A stretch of DNA of 29,494 nt from assembly GCA_964443365.1 (NCBI GenBank), contig CAYUCM010000007.1, positions 1-29,494 of the forward strand, written 5' to 3'. The notes below the pieces were generated by a model that worked only from the letters and a program-made list of their open reading frames with translations, was not told where the DNA came from and did no database searches. Origin of the DNA: CAIJKW01 sp964443365 (lineage in GTDB: Bacteria > Patescibacteriota > Minisyncoccia > Phycocordibacterales > CAIZLB01). Positions 1 to 6,280 of the stretch are shown one piece after another. The position numbers were made by a program, and so were the translations under genes. Numbering within the stretch: the stretch's first letter is position 1; the number at the start of each line of letters is the position of its first letter.

Positions 1-60
1 ACCCTTGAGACTTTTAGAAAGGCGAGAATTAGGTTTATGAAGGGGTAATGTGTCTCTTTG

Positions 61-147
61 CGGAGGATGTGAGATTCGAACTCACGGGCCAGTTTCCCAG
101 CCGACAGTTTAGTAAACTGTTGATTTAAGCCACTCATCCAATCCTCC
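61..147 (-). tRNA. tRNA-Ser with ACU anticodon (class II, long variable arm)
   Basis: Read on the minus strand, the 7-bp acceptor GGAGGAT/ATCCTCC closes a full cloverleaf. It has a D-arm with the conserved GG, a 5-bp anticodon stem (ACAGT/ACTGT), a long variable arm and a T-arm GTGAG-TTCGAAT-CTCAC. The discriminator is G73 and CCA is not encoded. The long arm and G73 fit serine. The anticodon loop is TTACTAA, giving anticodon ACU, one base (A34 for G34) from the usual GCU. A normal tRNA-Ser(GCU) lies at 2654-2742, so this is an extra serine tRNA. Confidence 0.88.
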
Positions 148-219
148 ATATTGGGGAGTATAACCTATTTTTTACAGATTTCAAAGTGTTCAAAGTGGGC
201 AAAAAGGTCTAAAATAAAG

Positions 220-231
220 TCTAATCTATAT
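220..231 (+). promoter_or_regulatory. ung -10 box abutting the start
   Basis: TCTAAT at 220-225 lies exactly 6 nt before the ATG at 232, the spacing seen at many starts in this window. It supports ATG 232 over the upstream TTG at 151 and predicts a leaderless mRNA. Confidence 0.5.
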
Positions 232-915
232 ATGTTGGAAAAAGAAATAAAAATAGAAAACTCATGGAGAAAAGCTCTTTCTGATGAATTTGCAAAAGAC
301 TATTTTTCTTTGCTGTCTAATTTTGTAATAAGTGAATACAAGGGTGGCGCGGTGTATCCTTCGTTAAAAAATATCCTTAAAGCTTTTGACGAATGTCCAT
401 ATAACAAAGTGAGAGTTGTAATAATTGGACAGGATCCATATCATGGAATGGGACAAGCAAATGGACTATGTTTTGCTGTTGGGGGAGACGGTTTGAAGAT
501 TGCAATTCCGCCATCGCTAAAAAATATTTTTAAAGAAATAGAAAGCGATTTGAATATTAAGACTATTCCAAATGGAGATTTAACAAGATGGGCAAAGCAG
601 GGAATTCTTCTTTTAAATGCCACTCTAACAGTTAGGGCAAATACTCCGGGTTCTCATCAAAATAAAGGATGGGAAGATTTCACCGATGCCGTCATTGAAA
701 AACTTTCAAAAGAAAAAGAGAATATTGTTTTTATTCTATGGGGAAATTATGCCAGAAAAAAGGGGATTAAAATTGATAGAAAGAAACATCTAGTTTTGGA
801 AGCGCAACATCCATCGCCATTTTCTGCATACAATGGTTTTTTTGGATCAAAACATTTTAGTCAAACCAATAAATATTTAAAGAATTTAGGTTTTGACGAG
901 ATTGATTGGCGATAG
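232..915 (+). CDS. ung: Uracil-DNA glycosylase, family 1
   Basis: Removes uracil from DNA to start base-excision repair. The 227-residue length matches family 1 enzymes. Visible motifs are GQDPYHG near residues 66-72 (water-activating Asp68), LLLNATLTV with the uracil-contacting Asn, and HPSPFSAY near residue 193 (catalytic His193). The frame is open back to a TTG at 151, but the ATG at 232 gives the family length, removes an atypical N-terminus and sits 6 nt after a -10-like box. The stop is TAG. The gene converges on the flavoprotein gene at 970-2148, with no clear terminator between them. The family assignment is secure. Confidence 0.96.
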   Translation: MLEKEIKIENSWRKALSDEFAKDYFSLLSNFVISEYKGGAVYPSLKNILKAFDECPYNKVRVVIIGQDPYHGMGQANGLCFAVGGDGLKIAIPPSLKNIFKEIESDLNIKTIPNGDLTRWAKQGILLLNATLTVRANTPGSHQNKGWEDFTDAVIEKLSKEKENIVFILWGNYARKKGIKIDRKKHLVLEAQHPSPFSAYNGFFGSKHFSQTNKYLKNLGFDEIDWR

Positions 916-969
916 CTCTAAGTTTTATGATGAATATGAACACGAGAAGAGTCGTAGGAATTTTAGAAA

Positions 970-2148
970 TTACCAAAAGAAATCTTCTACAAAAATATTA
1001 CTTTTAGGAATCCCCATTTCTTTTAAGACTTTTTTGGCGGTTTCCTTCATGCCTTCTGGCCCACAAATATAATACATTGAGTCGGTAGTGTTCTTCACAT
1101 ATTTTTTAATTAGATCTTCTCTAATATATCCTTGCTCGCATTCCATTTTCAGGTTCACAATATTATTAATCAAATAGACTTTTTGAAGCCAATCATAATT
1201 CATATTTTCTAAATCTTTTCTGAATATAATGTCGTCTTCAGTTTTGGAGCCGTAAAATAAGGTTATTTTTTGTGTTAGATTTTTATGTATTCTATCCTTG
1301 AGAACACTGATGAAGGGTGTGATTCCAACTCCACCTGCGATAAAGACCATGTCCTTGTCTTCATTTGGAATAAAATTTCCAAAAGGTCCATCGACAAAAA
1401 CTGATTCACCAATTTGTAAATCTCTTGCAGTTTTTGTGAATCGCCCAGCTATTTTGATGGTAAATGAAATTTTATTTTCATGAGGTGCGCTTGATATTGT
1501 AAAAGGGTGTCTGGCATAAAGTTTATTTTTATTTATACGAAGAAAACAAAATTGCCCAGCTTTAAATTTTAATTTATTTTCTGATGACAGTACAAGAGTG
1601 AAGGTGTCGTGTGTTTCATGCTGTATGGAATCGACAATAAATTTATTTACCCTAGAACTTCTAATTTTATATTGAGTACGATAAATTATCCCGCAAATTA
1701 TAAGTAGTAATGTAATTGCATAGGGGATTAAAAGGTTTTTTGTTGAACCCCATTCTTTTGCATGATACAAAGCAAAGAAAAATAGTACATAGGTTAGTAC
1801 ATGAATATATTGCCATATTTTATACGATATTCTTTTGTATAACGCAGAGGCAATCATTATCGCTATAAAAACATAAAAAGCTAGAATGCCTAATGCTAAT
1901 GGAATATATGCAAGATCTGGAACAAAGAAACCCTTTGGAGATTTGTATGACAATGCAAAAAATACTGGATGTAAAATTACAAACACAGCTGTGAAATATG
2001 AAAATTTCTTTTGAAATTTTATGATCTTATCTAATCCAATTAATTTATTCCAATATCTTGCTGTGTCGCCAGAAAATATTAAGAATGATAAAAAGAAAAA
2101 ACCTAAAATACCGCAGATTCTTCCTACATCGTACAATAAAGTTTCCAT
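970..2148 (-). CDS. Ferric-reductase-like membrane flavocytochrome / FNR-type oxidoreductase
   Basis: A 392-residue protein. The first ~155 residues form several membrane segments with candidate heme-ligand histidines (His60, His116, His129), as in the ferric reductase / NADPH oxidase membrane domain. The C-terminal part is a ferredoxin-NADP reductase module: the FAD motif RHPFTISSAP at 213-222, the pyridine-nucleotide loop GGVGITPF at 272-279, and a YYICGPEGM motif near the end. It would pass electrons from NAD(P)H through FAD, and probably heme, across the membrane. Its start is 18 nt after the stop of the cytochrome b5 gene at 2167-2595, so the two form an operon. The physiological acceptor (iron, oxygen or the cytochrome b5 partner) cannot be read from sequence. 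Confidence 0.87.
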   Translation of the reverse strand: METLLYDVGRICGILGFFFLSFLIFSGDTARYWNKLIGLDKIIKFQKKFSYFTAVFVILHPVFFALSYKSPKGFFVPDLAYIPLALGILAFYVFIAIMIASALYKRISYKIWQYIHVLTYVLFFFALYHAKEWGSTKNLLIPYAITLLLIICGIIYRTQYKIRSSRVNKFIVDSIQHETHDTFTLVLSSENKLKFKAGQFCFLRINKNKLYARHPFTISSAPHENKISFTIKIAGRFTKTARDLQIGESVFVDGPFGNFIPNEDKDMVFIAGGVGITPFISVLKDRIHKNLTQKITLFYGSKTEDDIIFRKDLENMNYDWLQKVYLINNIVNLKMECEQGYIREDLIKKYVKNTTDSMYYICGPEGMKETAKKVLKEMGIPKSNIFVEDFFW

Positions 2149-2166
2149 GTGATTATTTGAGTGTAA

Positions 2167-2595
2167 TTATTTTAAGATACCGATTTGATTTTGTGTAATT
2201 AATTCTTGTGCTTTTTTGCCTGCGTGTTTTTTGATTTCGTTAAACATTTCTGTTGCATCCTTACCGCACCCTTTGTTGATGTCATTATTTGGATGTTTGC
2301 CTGATGCTATATAGGCCGTTGCGTCTATTATATTTTTATCGATTAGCATCCAGCAATCTGAAGGGGAATTGTGTTTGGAAATATCCACTAGTGTGTAATA
2401 CGATTGTGTGTCTGCTGAAGGGTCACTTGTTGTTGTGGTGCTGGAAGCTTTTATGTCTACACTTCCTTGCTCTTGGCTTTGTGTTGTGTTGGTTTGATTA
2501 AAATACTCAGTTGTTTTAGTGTTTCTGTTCATTGTGATTCCGGCTACTATAAGTATGATAATTACGATGGCGATTGTTATTATTTTTGTTCTCAT
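2167..2595 (-). CDS. Membrane-anchored cytochrome b5-like protein
   Basis: A 142-residue protein with an N-terminal hydrophobic segment (residues ~5-21), a Ser/Thr-rich linker (~30-65) and a C-terminal cytochrome b5-type domain (~66-142). The domain starts with the typical YTLVDISKHNSPSDCWMLID pattern. The likely axial heme ligands are His101 (in GKHPN, where most family members have HPGG) and His124, 23 residues apart, close to the usual 24. Cys81 and Cys110 might form a disulfide outside the cell. It is the first gene of an operon with the ferric-reductase-like protein, suggesting an extracytoplasmic electron carrier for it. An AATAAT box on the minus strand lies 6 nt before the start. Confidence 0.84.
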   Translation of the reverse strand: MRTKIITIAIVIIILIVAGITMNRNTKTTEYFNQTNTTQSQEQGSVDIKASSTTTTSDPSADTQSYYTLVDISKHNSPSDCWMLIDKNIIDATAYIASGKHPNNDINKGCGKDATEMFNEIKKHAGKKAQELITQNQIGILK

Positions 2596-2616
2596 TTGAT
2601 AATTATTGCATGCTTT

Positions 2617-2644
2617 TTGAAAATACGATATATCGTGCTAGTAT
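2617..2644 (+). promoter_or_regulatory. Promoter of tRNA-Ser(GCU)
   Basis: TTGAAA at 2617-2622, a 16-bp spacer, then TAGTAT at 2639-2644 preceded by TGC (extended -10). The tRNA begins 9 nt after the -10 box. Confidence 0.6.
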
Positions 2645-2653
2645 GTGGATATT

Positions 2654-2742
2654 GGAGACGTGTCGGAGTGGTCTAACGTGCCTCTTTGCTAAAGAGGTGA
2701 GCCCTTTAAACGGCTCCGAGGGTTCGAATCCCTCCGTCTCCG
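2654..2742 (+). tRNA. tRNA-Ser (GCU)
   Basis: Class II tRNA with acceptor GGAGACG/CGTCTCC, anticodon stem CCTCT/AGAGG, loop TTGCTAA (anticodon GCU), long variable arm, T-loop TTCGAAT and discriminator G73. The gene copy is followed by CAGTG rather than CCA. A second copy of its 3' tail, this time followed by CCA, lies at 2881-2901 at the end of the adjoining repeat, as if an element had inserted at the 3' end of the tRNA gene. Confidence 0.96.
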
Positions 2743-2901
2743 CAGTGAACGAACGAAGTGAGTGAACGGAGGAGACGAGGAAACTGCTTGAGCAGTTTCC
2801 GTGAGGGATGAGAAAAGTCTGAGTATATCGCGCGCAGCGTAGCGAGCACGATACGAAGACTGTACAGGTCCTGTAAGGACCGAATCCCTCCGTCTCCGCC
2901 A
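2739..2901 (+). repeat. 163-bp tRNA-tail repeat, copy 1
   Basis: Identical to 3467-3629 over all 163 bases. It begins in the last bases of tRNA-Ser(GCU) and ends with a second copy of the tRNA tail (CGAATCCCTCCGTCTCCGC at 2881-2899) plus CA. Predicted helices: GGAGACG 2771-2777 with 2891-2897; hairpin GGAAACTGC/GCAGTTTCC at 2779-2800 with loop TTGA; GAGGGAT 2803-2809 with 2884-2890; a long hairpin 2816-2861 (AGTCT/AGACT outer stem, GTAT/ATAC inner stem); and GGTCC/GGACC at 2867-2881. Short open frames across it are considered noncoding. Confidence 0.95.
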
Positions 2902-2910
2902 TAAGAACTT

Positions 2911-2934
2911 GGTATCGGAATTGACCCGAGTACC
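2911..2934 (+). repeat. Short inverted repeat GGTATCGG / CCGAGTACC before the NUDIX promoter
   Basis: GGTATCGG (2911-2918) can pair with CCGAGTACC (2926-2934) with one bulged G. A related pair occurs after the second 163-bp repeat at 3639-3687. CCGAGT also occurs near 3387 and 3459, downstream of the NUDIX gene. Confidence 0.6.
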
Positions 2935-2953
2935 TAAGTTTCGATAAAAAAGT

Positions 2954-2959
2954 TATAAT
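2954..2959 (+). promoter_or_regulatory. NUDIX gene -10 box
   Basis: Perfect TATAAT ending 6 nt before the ATG at 2966, in the context AGTTATAAT that is shared with the promoter of the second cassette gene at 3705-3712. Confidence 0.75.
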
Positions 2960-2965
2960 CATATT

Positions 2966-3376
2966 ATGCCCACAAAGATTTTAATCATTGGTAATATCCT
3001 TAAAGGAAACTCCGTTTTGATGCGGAAGAAGTTTGCTGGTTCGGAGCCGTATCAGGAAACCTGGTACTCTTTTGGAGCAGAGTTCGTTCCTGGTGAAGAT
3101 CCAGGAGAGACTTTCAGGAAGTACATAAAAAGTCTTGCCAGGGTTGATGTTTCTCCTGTGCAAAATTTCTTTTGGGATACAGAGATTAAGAAAGACCATG
3201 ATGGTATCGAAAAGCAGTTTATATATCTTGATTTAGAATTCGAATATGCTTCTGGGGAACCTTTTATTCCAGAGGGCCATGAAAGAATCGAATGGATTCC
3301 TATTGAAAATCTTTCGACACTAGATATAGTGCCTCCATCAGTAATAATGTTCAAACATTTAGGATACATGAAATAA
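2966..3376 (+). CDS. NUDIX-fold protein with degenerate catalytic box
   Basis: A 136-residue protein with overall NUDIX features: an early beta strand (TKILIIGNILKGN), a WYSFGAEFVPGEDPGETF segment aligned to the start of the NUDIX box, and a late HERIEWIPIENL segment typical of the fold. The catalytic half of the box is lost. Where active enzymes have REUxEExGU, this protein has KYIKSLARV, so the metal-binding glutamates are missing. It is probably not a normal pyrophosphohydrolase and may bind a nucleotide or act otherwise. It sits alone between two identical 163-bp repeats with its own leaderless promoter, which suggests a mobile cassette gene. Confidence 0.75.
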   Translation: MPTKILIIGNILKGNSVLMRKKFAGSEPYQETWYSFGAEFVPGEDPGETFRKYIKSLARVDVSPVQNFFWDTEIKKDHDGIEKQFIYLDLEFEYASGEPFIPEGHERIEWIPIENLSTLDIVPPSVIMFKHLGYMK

Positions 3377-3466
3377 CGATAACAACCCGAGTGCCTCAGA
3401 CAATCTATCAAAAATCATTTAATTACCCTTACGGTGCTTGAAACATTTGGTACTTAACCCGAGTGT

Positions 3467-3629
3467 TCCGCAGTGAACGAACGAAGTGAGTGAACGGAGG
3501 AGACGAGGAAACTGCTTGAGCAGTTTCCGTGAGGGATGAGAAAAGTCTGAGTATATCGCGCGCAGCGTAGCGAGCACGATACGAAGACTGTACAGGTCCT
3601 GTAAGGACCGAATCCCTCCGTCTCCGCCA
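3467..3629 (+). repeat. 163-bp tRNA-tail repeat, copy 2
   Basis: Exact duplicate of 2739-2901, 728 bp downstream, here without a tRNA gene on its left; the left flank only keeps TCCGC. The right end again carries the tRNA-Ser T-arm/acceptor tail followed by CCA. It fills most of the 342-bp gap between the NUDIX and GrpB genes. The base-for-base identity implies recent duplication or ongoing homogenisation. Confidence 0.95.
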
Positions 3630-3638
3630 AGAAAATTT

Positions 3639-3687
3639 AGTATCGGAGTGACCTACGTACATATGATTATGGTGCGATCCGAGTACC
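3639..3687 (+). repeat. Inverted repeat GTATCGG / CCGAGTAC before the GrpB promoter
   Basis: AGTATCGG at 3639-3646 can pair with CCGAGTACC at 3679-3687 across a 32-nt loop. The two arms match those at 2911-2934, so the segment after each full repeat has a shared plan although the loop differs in length. Confidence 0.5.
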
Positions 3688-3706
3688 TAAGACTTAAAAT
3701 GTAAGT

Positions 3707-3718
3707 TATAATTATAAT
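3707..3718 (+). promoter_or_regulatory. Tandem -10 boxes of the GrpB-family gene
   Basis: Two perfect TATAAT hexamers lie back to back (3707-3712 and 3713-3718), the second touching the GTG start at 3719. The first has the usual 6-nt spacing for a leaderless start. Confidence 0.7.
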
Positions 3719-4267
3719 GTGAAAGAGTTAGATAAAAGTATAAAAAGAAAATACTCGATTTCTGAATACGACCCAAATTGGGTAACTAAATTTGAATCAA
3801 TAAAAAGACTCATCTCAGAAATCTTTGGGAGTAAGGCACTTCAAATTAATCACGTTGGAAGTACTTCTGTTCCGGGAATGAAAGCAAAACCATTGATTGA
3901 TGTTTTGATAATCGTAAACGATATCAAGGATCTATCTAAAGAGACTCTTAAAATGGCCAGCGTTGGTTATGAATGGGGAGAGAACTATATTGCTCCAGAT
4001 ACTCTTTTGTTTTTCAAAACTGGTCCTGATGGAGAAAAATTAGAAAACATACATGTATGCCAGGTTGACGCACCAAAGACACGACAATTTCTCGTTATGC
4101 GTGACTTCCTTAGAGCATTTCCCGAAAAAGCAAAATTGTATGCTGATCTGAAAGAATTGAATTTTCAGAAACATCCAGATGATTATCCTGCATATCGAGC
4201 AGCCAAAGCCCCTTTCTTAGCCCAAATAGAGAAAGAGGCGTGTGAATGGCAAGAAAGCAGAAAATAA
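3719..4267 (+). CDS. GrpB family (UPF0157) nucleotidyltransferase-like protein
   Basis: A 182-residue protein of the GrpB/UPF0157 family, which has a nucleotidyltransferase-like fold and mostly unknown substrates. The signature HVGSTSVPGMKAKPLIDVLI is at about residues 42-61, with the G-S-T-S and the D of the PLIDV strand as in the nucleotidyltransferase core. It is preceded by the family's YDPNW motif. Length and the conserved C-terminal helix (FLRAFPEKAKLYADLK) fit a complete protein. The start is GTG, 6 nt after a TATAAT box. It lies between repeat copy 2 and the truncated copy 3, whose first base is 13 nt after its stop, so it appears to be the second cassette of the array. Confidence 0.85.
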   Translation: MKELDKSIKRKYSISEYDPNWVTKFESIKRLISEIFGSKALQINHVGSTSVPGMKAKPLIDVLIIVNDIKDLSKETLKMASVGYEWGENYIAPDTLLFFKTGPDGEKLENIHVCQVDAPKTRQFLVMRDFLRAFPEKAKLYADLKELNFQKHPDDYPAYRAAKAPFLAQIEKEACEWQESRK

Positions 4268-4280
4268 ACCATGACCCACA

Positions 4281-4348
4281 TATATCGCGCGCAGCGTAGC
4301 GAGCACGATACGAAGACTGTACAGGTCCTGTAAGGACCGAATCCCTCC
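4281..4348 (+). repeat. Truncated copy 3 of the tRNA-tail repeat (68 bp)
   Basis: Identical to 2824-2891, the 3' part of the full repeat: the inner part of the long hairpin, the GGTCC/GGACC hairpin and the tRNA tail up to CCCTCC. It lacks the first 85 bp and the last 10 bp of the 163-bp unit. Confidence 0.92.
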
Positions 4349-4437
4349 AGGGCGATAATATATTTCTGTTCATTTGTACTATGCCCCCTTTTTTTTGTCA
4401 TTTCTGAAAATTGAATTTTGATTGAATCAAAATGATT

Positions 4438-4755
4438 TTATAAAACTTCAGAAAGTGTTATCGTATAAATTCCATATTCTCCAAACTCTACCTCTTTCGA
4501 ATCTCCAATTTTTAATGAGAAATCTTTTGTAGGTGGTGCAGGATAGATGAGTTTAATATTTACAGAATTGTCGCTTATGGAATCAATTTTGAAAGCAGTG
4601 AACTTTTTAATCATCTCATTATTTTCTCCGAGTTTTTCACTGACAATCATTGCATGATAGATATTAAAATAATCTCCCTCGATAAATTGCATATCACCTT
4701 TGTCTTCTTTTTGATCAGCAATTTTTCGTGAAATATGTAATGTGGCTGTATTCAT
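4438..4755 (-). CDS. Hypothetical protein, 105 aa
   Basis: Not recognised. A 105-residue, acidic, soluble-looking protein with no signal peptide or membrane segment. The C-terminal half has alternating hydrophobic strands (NSVNIKLIYPAPP, KEVEFGEYGIYTITLSEVL), suggesting a small beta-rich domain. On the minus strand a TATATA box (4762-4767) ends 6 nt before the ATG, matching the local leaderless pattern and supporting a real gene. It is transcribed divergently from the 424-residue protein at 4995. Confidence 0.6.
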   Translation of the reverse strand: MNTATLHISRKIADQKEDKGDMQFIEGDYFNIYHAMIVSEKLGENNEMIKKFTAFKIDSISDNSVNIKLIYPAPPTKDFSLKIGDSKEVEFGEYGIYTITLSEVL

Positions 4756-4761
4756 GTTTTT

Positions 4762-4767
4762 TATATA
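4762..4767 (-). promoter_or_regulatory. -10 box of the 105-aa gene
   Basis: TATATA on the minus strand, ending 6 nt before the ATG at 4755. Confidence 0.5.
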
Positions 4768-4982
4768 AGGATAATGTTTAAATTATACACCCATCAAATA
4801 AATAAGGGTATATTTTATTTAGATATTTAGATTAAAAAGTATGACTTGTTTTACACATGCATTGATGATACAGGGTTCCTACGGGGTTTGGGGGAGTCTC
4901 AATTGATAGAAGTTTGTAACTAATTACGTAAAATTGATGTGTAAGTTATACTAGAAAGGTCGTATTATATCCTTAATTTTGC

Positions 4983-4988
4983 TATAAT
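4983..4988 (+). promoter_or_regulatory. -10 box of the 424-aa gene
   Basis: Extended box TGC-TATAAT ending 6 nt before the ATG at 4995. In the 239-bp divergent spacer 4756-4994 I see only the two promoters and a G-rich patch near 4873-4897. Confidence 0.72.
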
Positions 4989-4994
4989 TTATTT

Positions 4995-6269
4995 ATGAAA
5001 GAAAAATCTCTGAGTGGATCAGGACAAAAAATTCAAGAATATATTGATCGGATAAGGGCTGGTGAATCAAGAGATTCTATAACGCAAGGATTACCACCTT
5101 CTTTTGTTGCTGGTATTGAGGCTGGTTTAATACAAGAAGGCTCCTCGGAGTTTAAAAATGAAGATGCAGTGATTATTGATCAGCAACACGAGATTGATAT
5201 ACCTCCACAATACAGAGGTTTGGACGCAGACACGCTTGATTTCGCTTGGACCATTCCTGAATATATTGATAGAGAAAAGACTGAGCGAGAAAAAGAGAGA
5301 AAACAAAAAGTTGTAGACGCTCTCCGAAAAAAAGAATCTGATGGAATAAGGGCTCAGGAAGGGAAACTTGTTGATGGGGTAAAAATAGAGCAAATTAGAA
5401 AAGATCTTGGTATTGGTTCGGATGAAGCGTTAGCGACAAAACAACAAGAACTTGCTTCGGTTCAAAATAATAAAGAAGGGGAAAATCATTTGATTGCAGG
5501 ATTGGTCAAACTTGTTTCACATGGAAGAAGCCAGGTTGTTATAGATTTATATAAAGATTTTTTGGATCATATTGATGATTTTGAAAATCGGAGAAGTTTT
5601 GTGTCGGCATTGTTTCAAGACGTCTATACAAGATATAGATCCGCGGACTATCCAACAGACCCTAATGGAGAGAAAATGTGGGAAGAGGCTCTTAGTAATA
5701 AAAAAGTTCCCATAGATAATAGAAAAAAAGAATGGATGTACCGTGGAAATTTTCCTAAAAAAGGAGAAGAGACGGTTACTCGTGGGTCATTTAATGTTAA
5801 TGTCACCCCTGAATTAATTAATAGTCTTGATGAGATGATTCTAAGTGGAAAGATCAAGGCAAATTATAAATTTGGGGAGCCGGGCACACCCACCTCTCCA
5901 ACAGATCGACACGATTCAATTAGTATTTATTTTTTAGAACAGCCAAGCGATGAAGTTCTTGAGGAGCTTGCACAGACTATAAAGCCATATGTTCGAGGAG
6001 ATAATTTGCTCGGTAAAAAAGTAGCGGACGGATTTTTTATGTCAGAGATTGGATCAATAGAGACTGAGCACATCGAATCCTTTGTTGAGGAATTAAAATC
6101 AAAAGATGCCGCCTTCGCTGAAGCTTTAAAGCGATATACTAACCCAAAACCAGGAAGTGGCGATTCACGTAAGATGTCAGAAGCCCAATATTATGCGGTA
6201 AAAGATGTGGCAAGAGCGTTTGGTTATAATATTTCTTACAACAAAGATACTGGATTTAAAGTCTTTTAA
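4995..6269 (+). CDS. Hypothetical protein, 424 aa, two-part architecture
   Basis: Not securely recognised. Residues ~1-60 contain a helical segment (IQEYIDRIRAGESRDSITQG) followed by an acidic stretch. Residues ~90-170 are charged and probably coiled coil (EKTEREKERKQK). The C-terminal ~200 residues hold a mixed alpha/beta domain with RGSFNVNVTPELI, DRHDSISIYF and a strand/helix alternation. This is loosely like the HopA1-type effector fold, but that is a weak impression. No signal peptide or membrane segment is seen. It has its own leaderless-type promoter and is convergent with the AAA+ ATPase gene, 11 bp from its stop. Confidence 0.7.
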   Translation: MKEKSLSGSGQKIQEYIDRIRAGESRDSITQGLPPSFVAGIEAGLIQEGSSEFKNEDAVIIDQQHEIDIPPQYRGLDADTLDFAWTIPEYIDREKTEREKERKQKVVDALRKKESDGIRAQEGKLVDGVKIEQIRKDLGIGSDEALATKQQELASVQNNKEGENHLIAGLVKLVSHGRSQVVIDLYKDFLDHIDDFENRRSFVSALFQDVYTRYRSADYPTDPNGEKMWEEALSNKKVPIDNRKKEWMYRGNFPKKGEETVTRGSFNVNVTPELINSLDEMILSGKIKANYKFGEPGTPTSPTDRHDSISIYFLEQPSDEVLEELAQTIKPYVRGDNLLGKKVADGFFMSEIGSIETEHIESFVEELKSKDAAFAEALKRYTNPKPGSGDSRKMSEAQYYAVKDVARAFGYNISYNKDTGFKVF

Positions 6270-6280
6270 AATATCCATCT

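Noticed and set aside
151..231. Extended N-terminus of Ung from the TTG at 151
   Set aside because: It would start 4 bp from the tRNA gene, exceed the family length and lack any family similarity; ATG 232 fits the promoter spacing.
2743..2901. Group I intron in tRNA-Ser
   Set aside because: The tRNA is complete before the element and the duplicated part is only the 3' tail; the length and helices do not match a group I core.
2603..2962. Minus-strand open frame of 119 codons across tRNA-Ser and repeat copy 1
   Set aside because: It runs through a tRNA gene and structured repeat, and its translation is repeated wherever the repeat occurs; no promoter or protein-like features.
3429..3662. Minus-strand open frames in repeat copies 2 and 3 (also 4110-4401) sharing a TGPVQSSYRARYAARD-like peptide
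   Set aside because: The shared peptide is simply the antisense translation of the repeat; the frames differ outside it and overlap real genes.
2739..4348. CRISPR array
   Set aside because: Only three copies, the units are far too long and the spacers contain genes.
2739..4348. Classical integron with attC sites
   Set aside because: No integrase gene and no recognisable attC core (GTTRRRY / RYYYAAC) is visible; kept only as an analogy.
5127..5393. Minus-strand open frames inside the 424-aa gene and inside other long genes
   Set aside because: Antisense shadows of conserved or long forward genes, without promoter boxes or family features.
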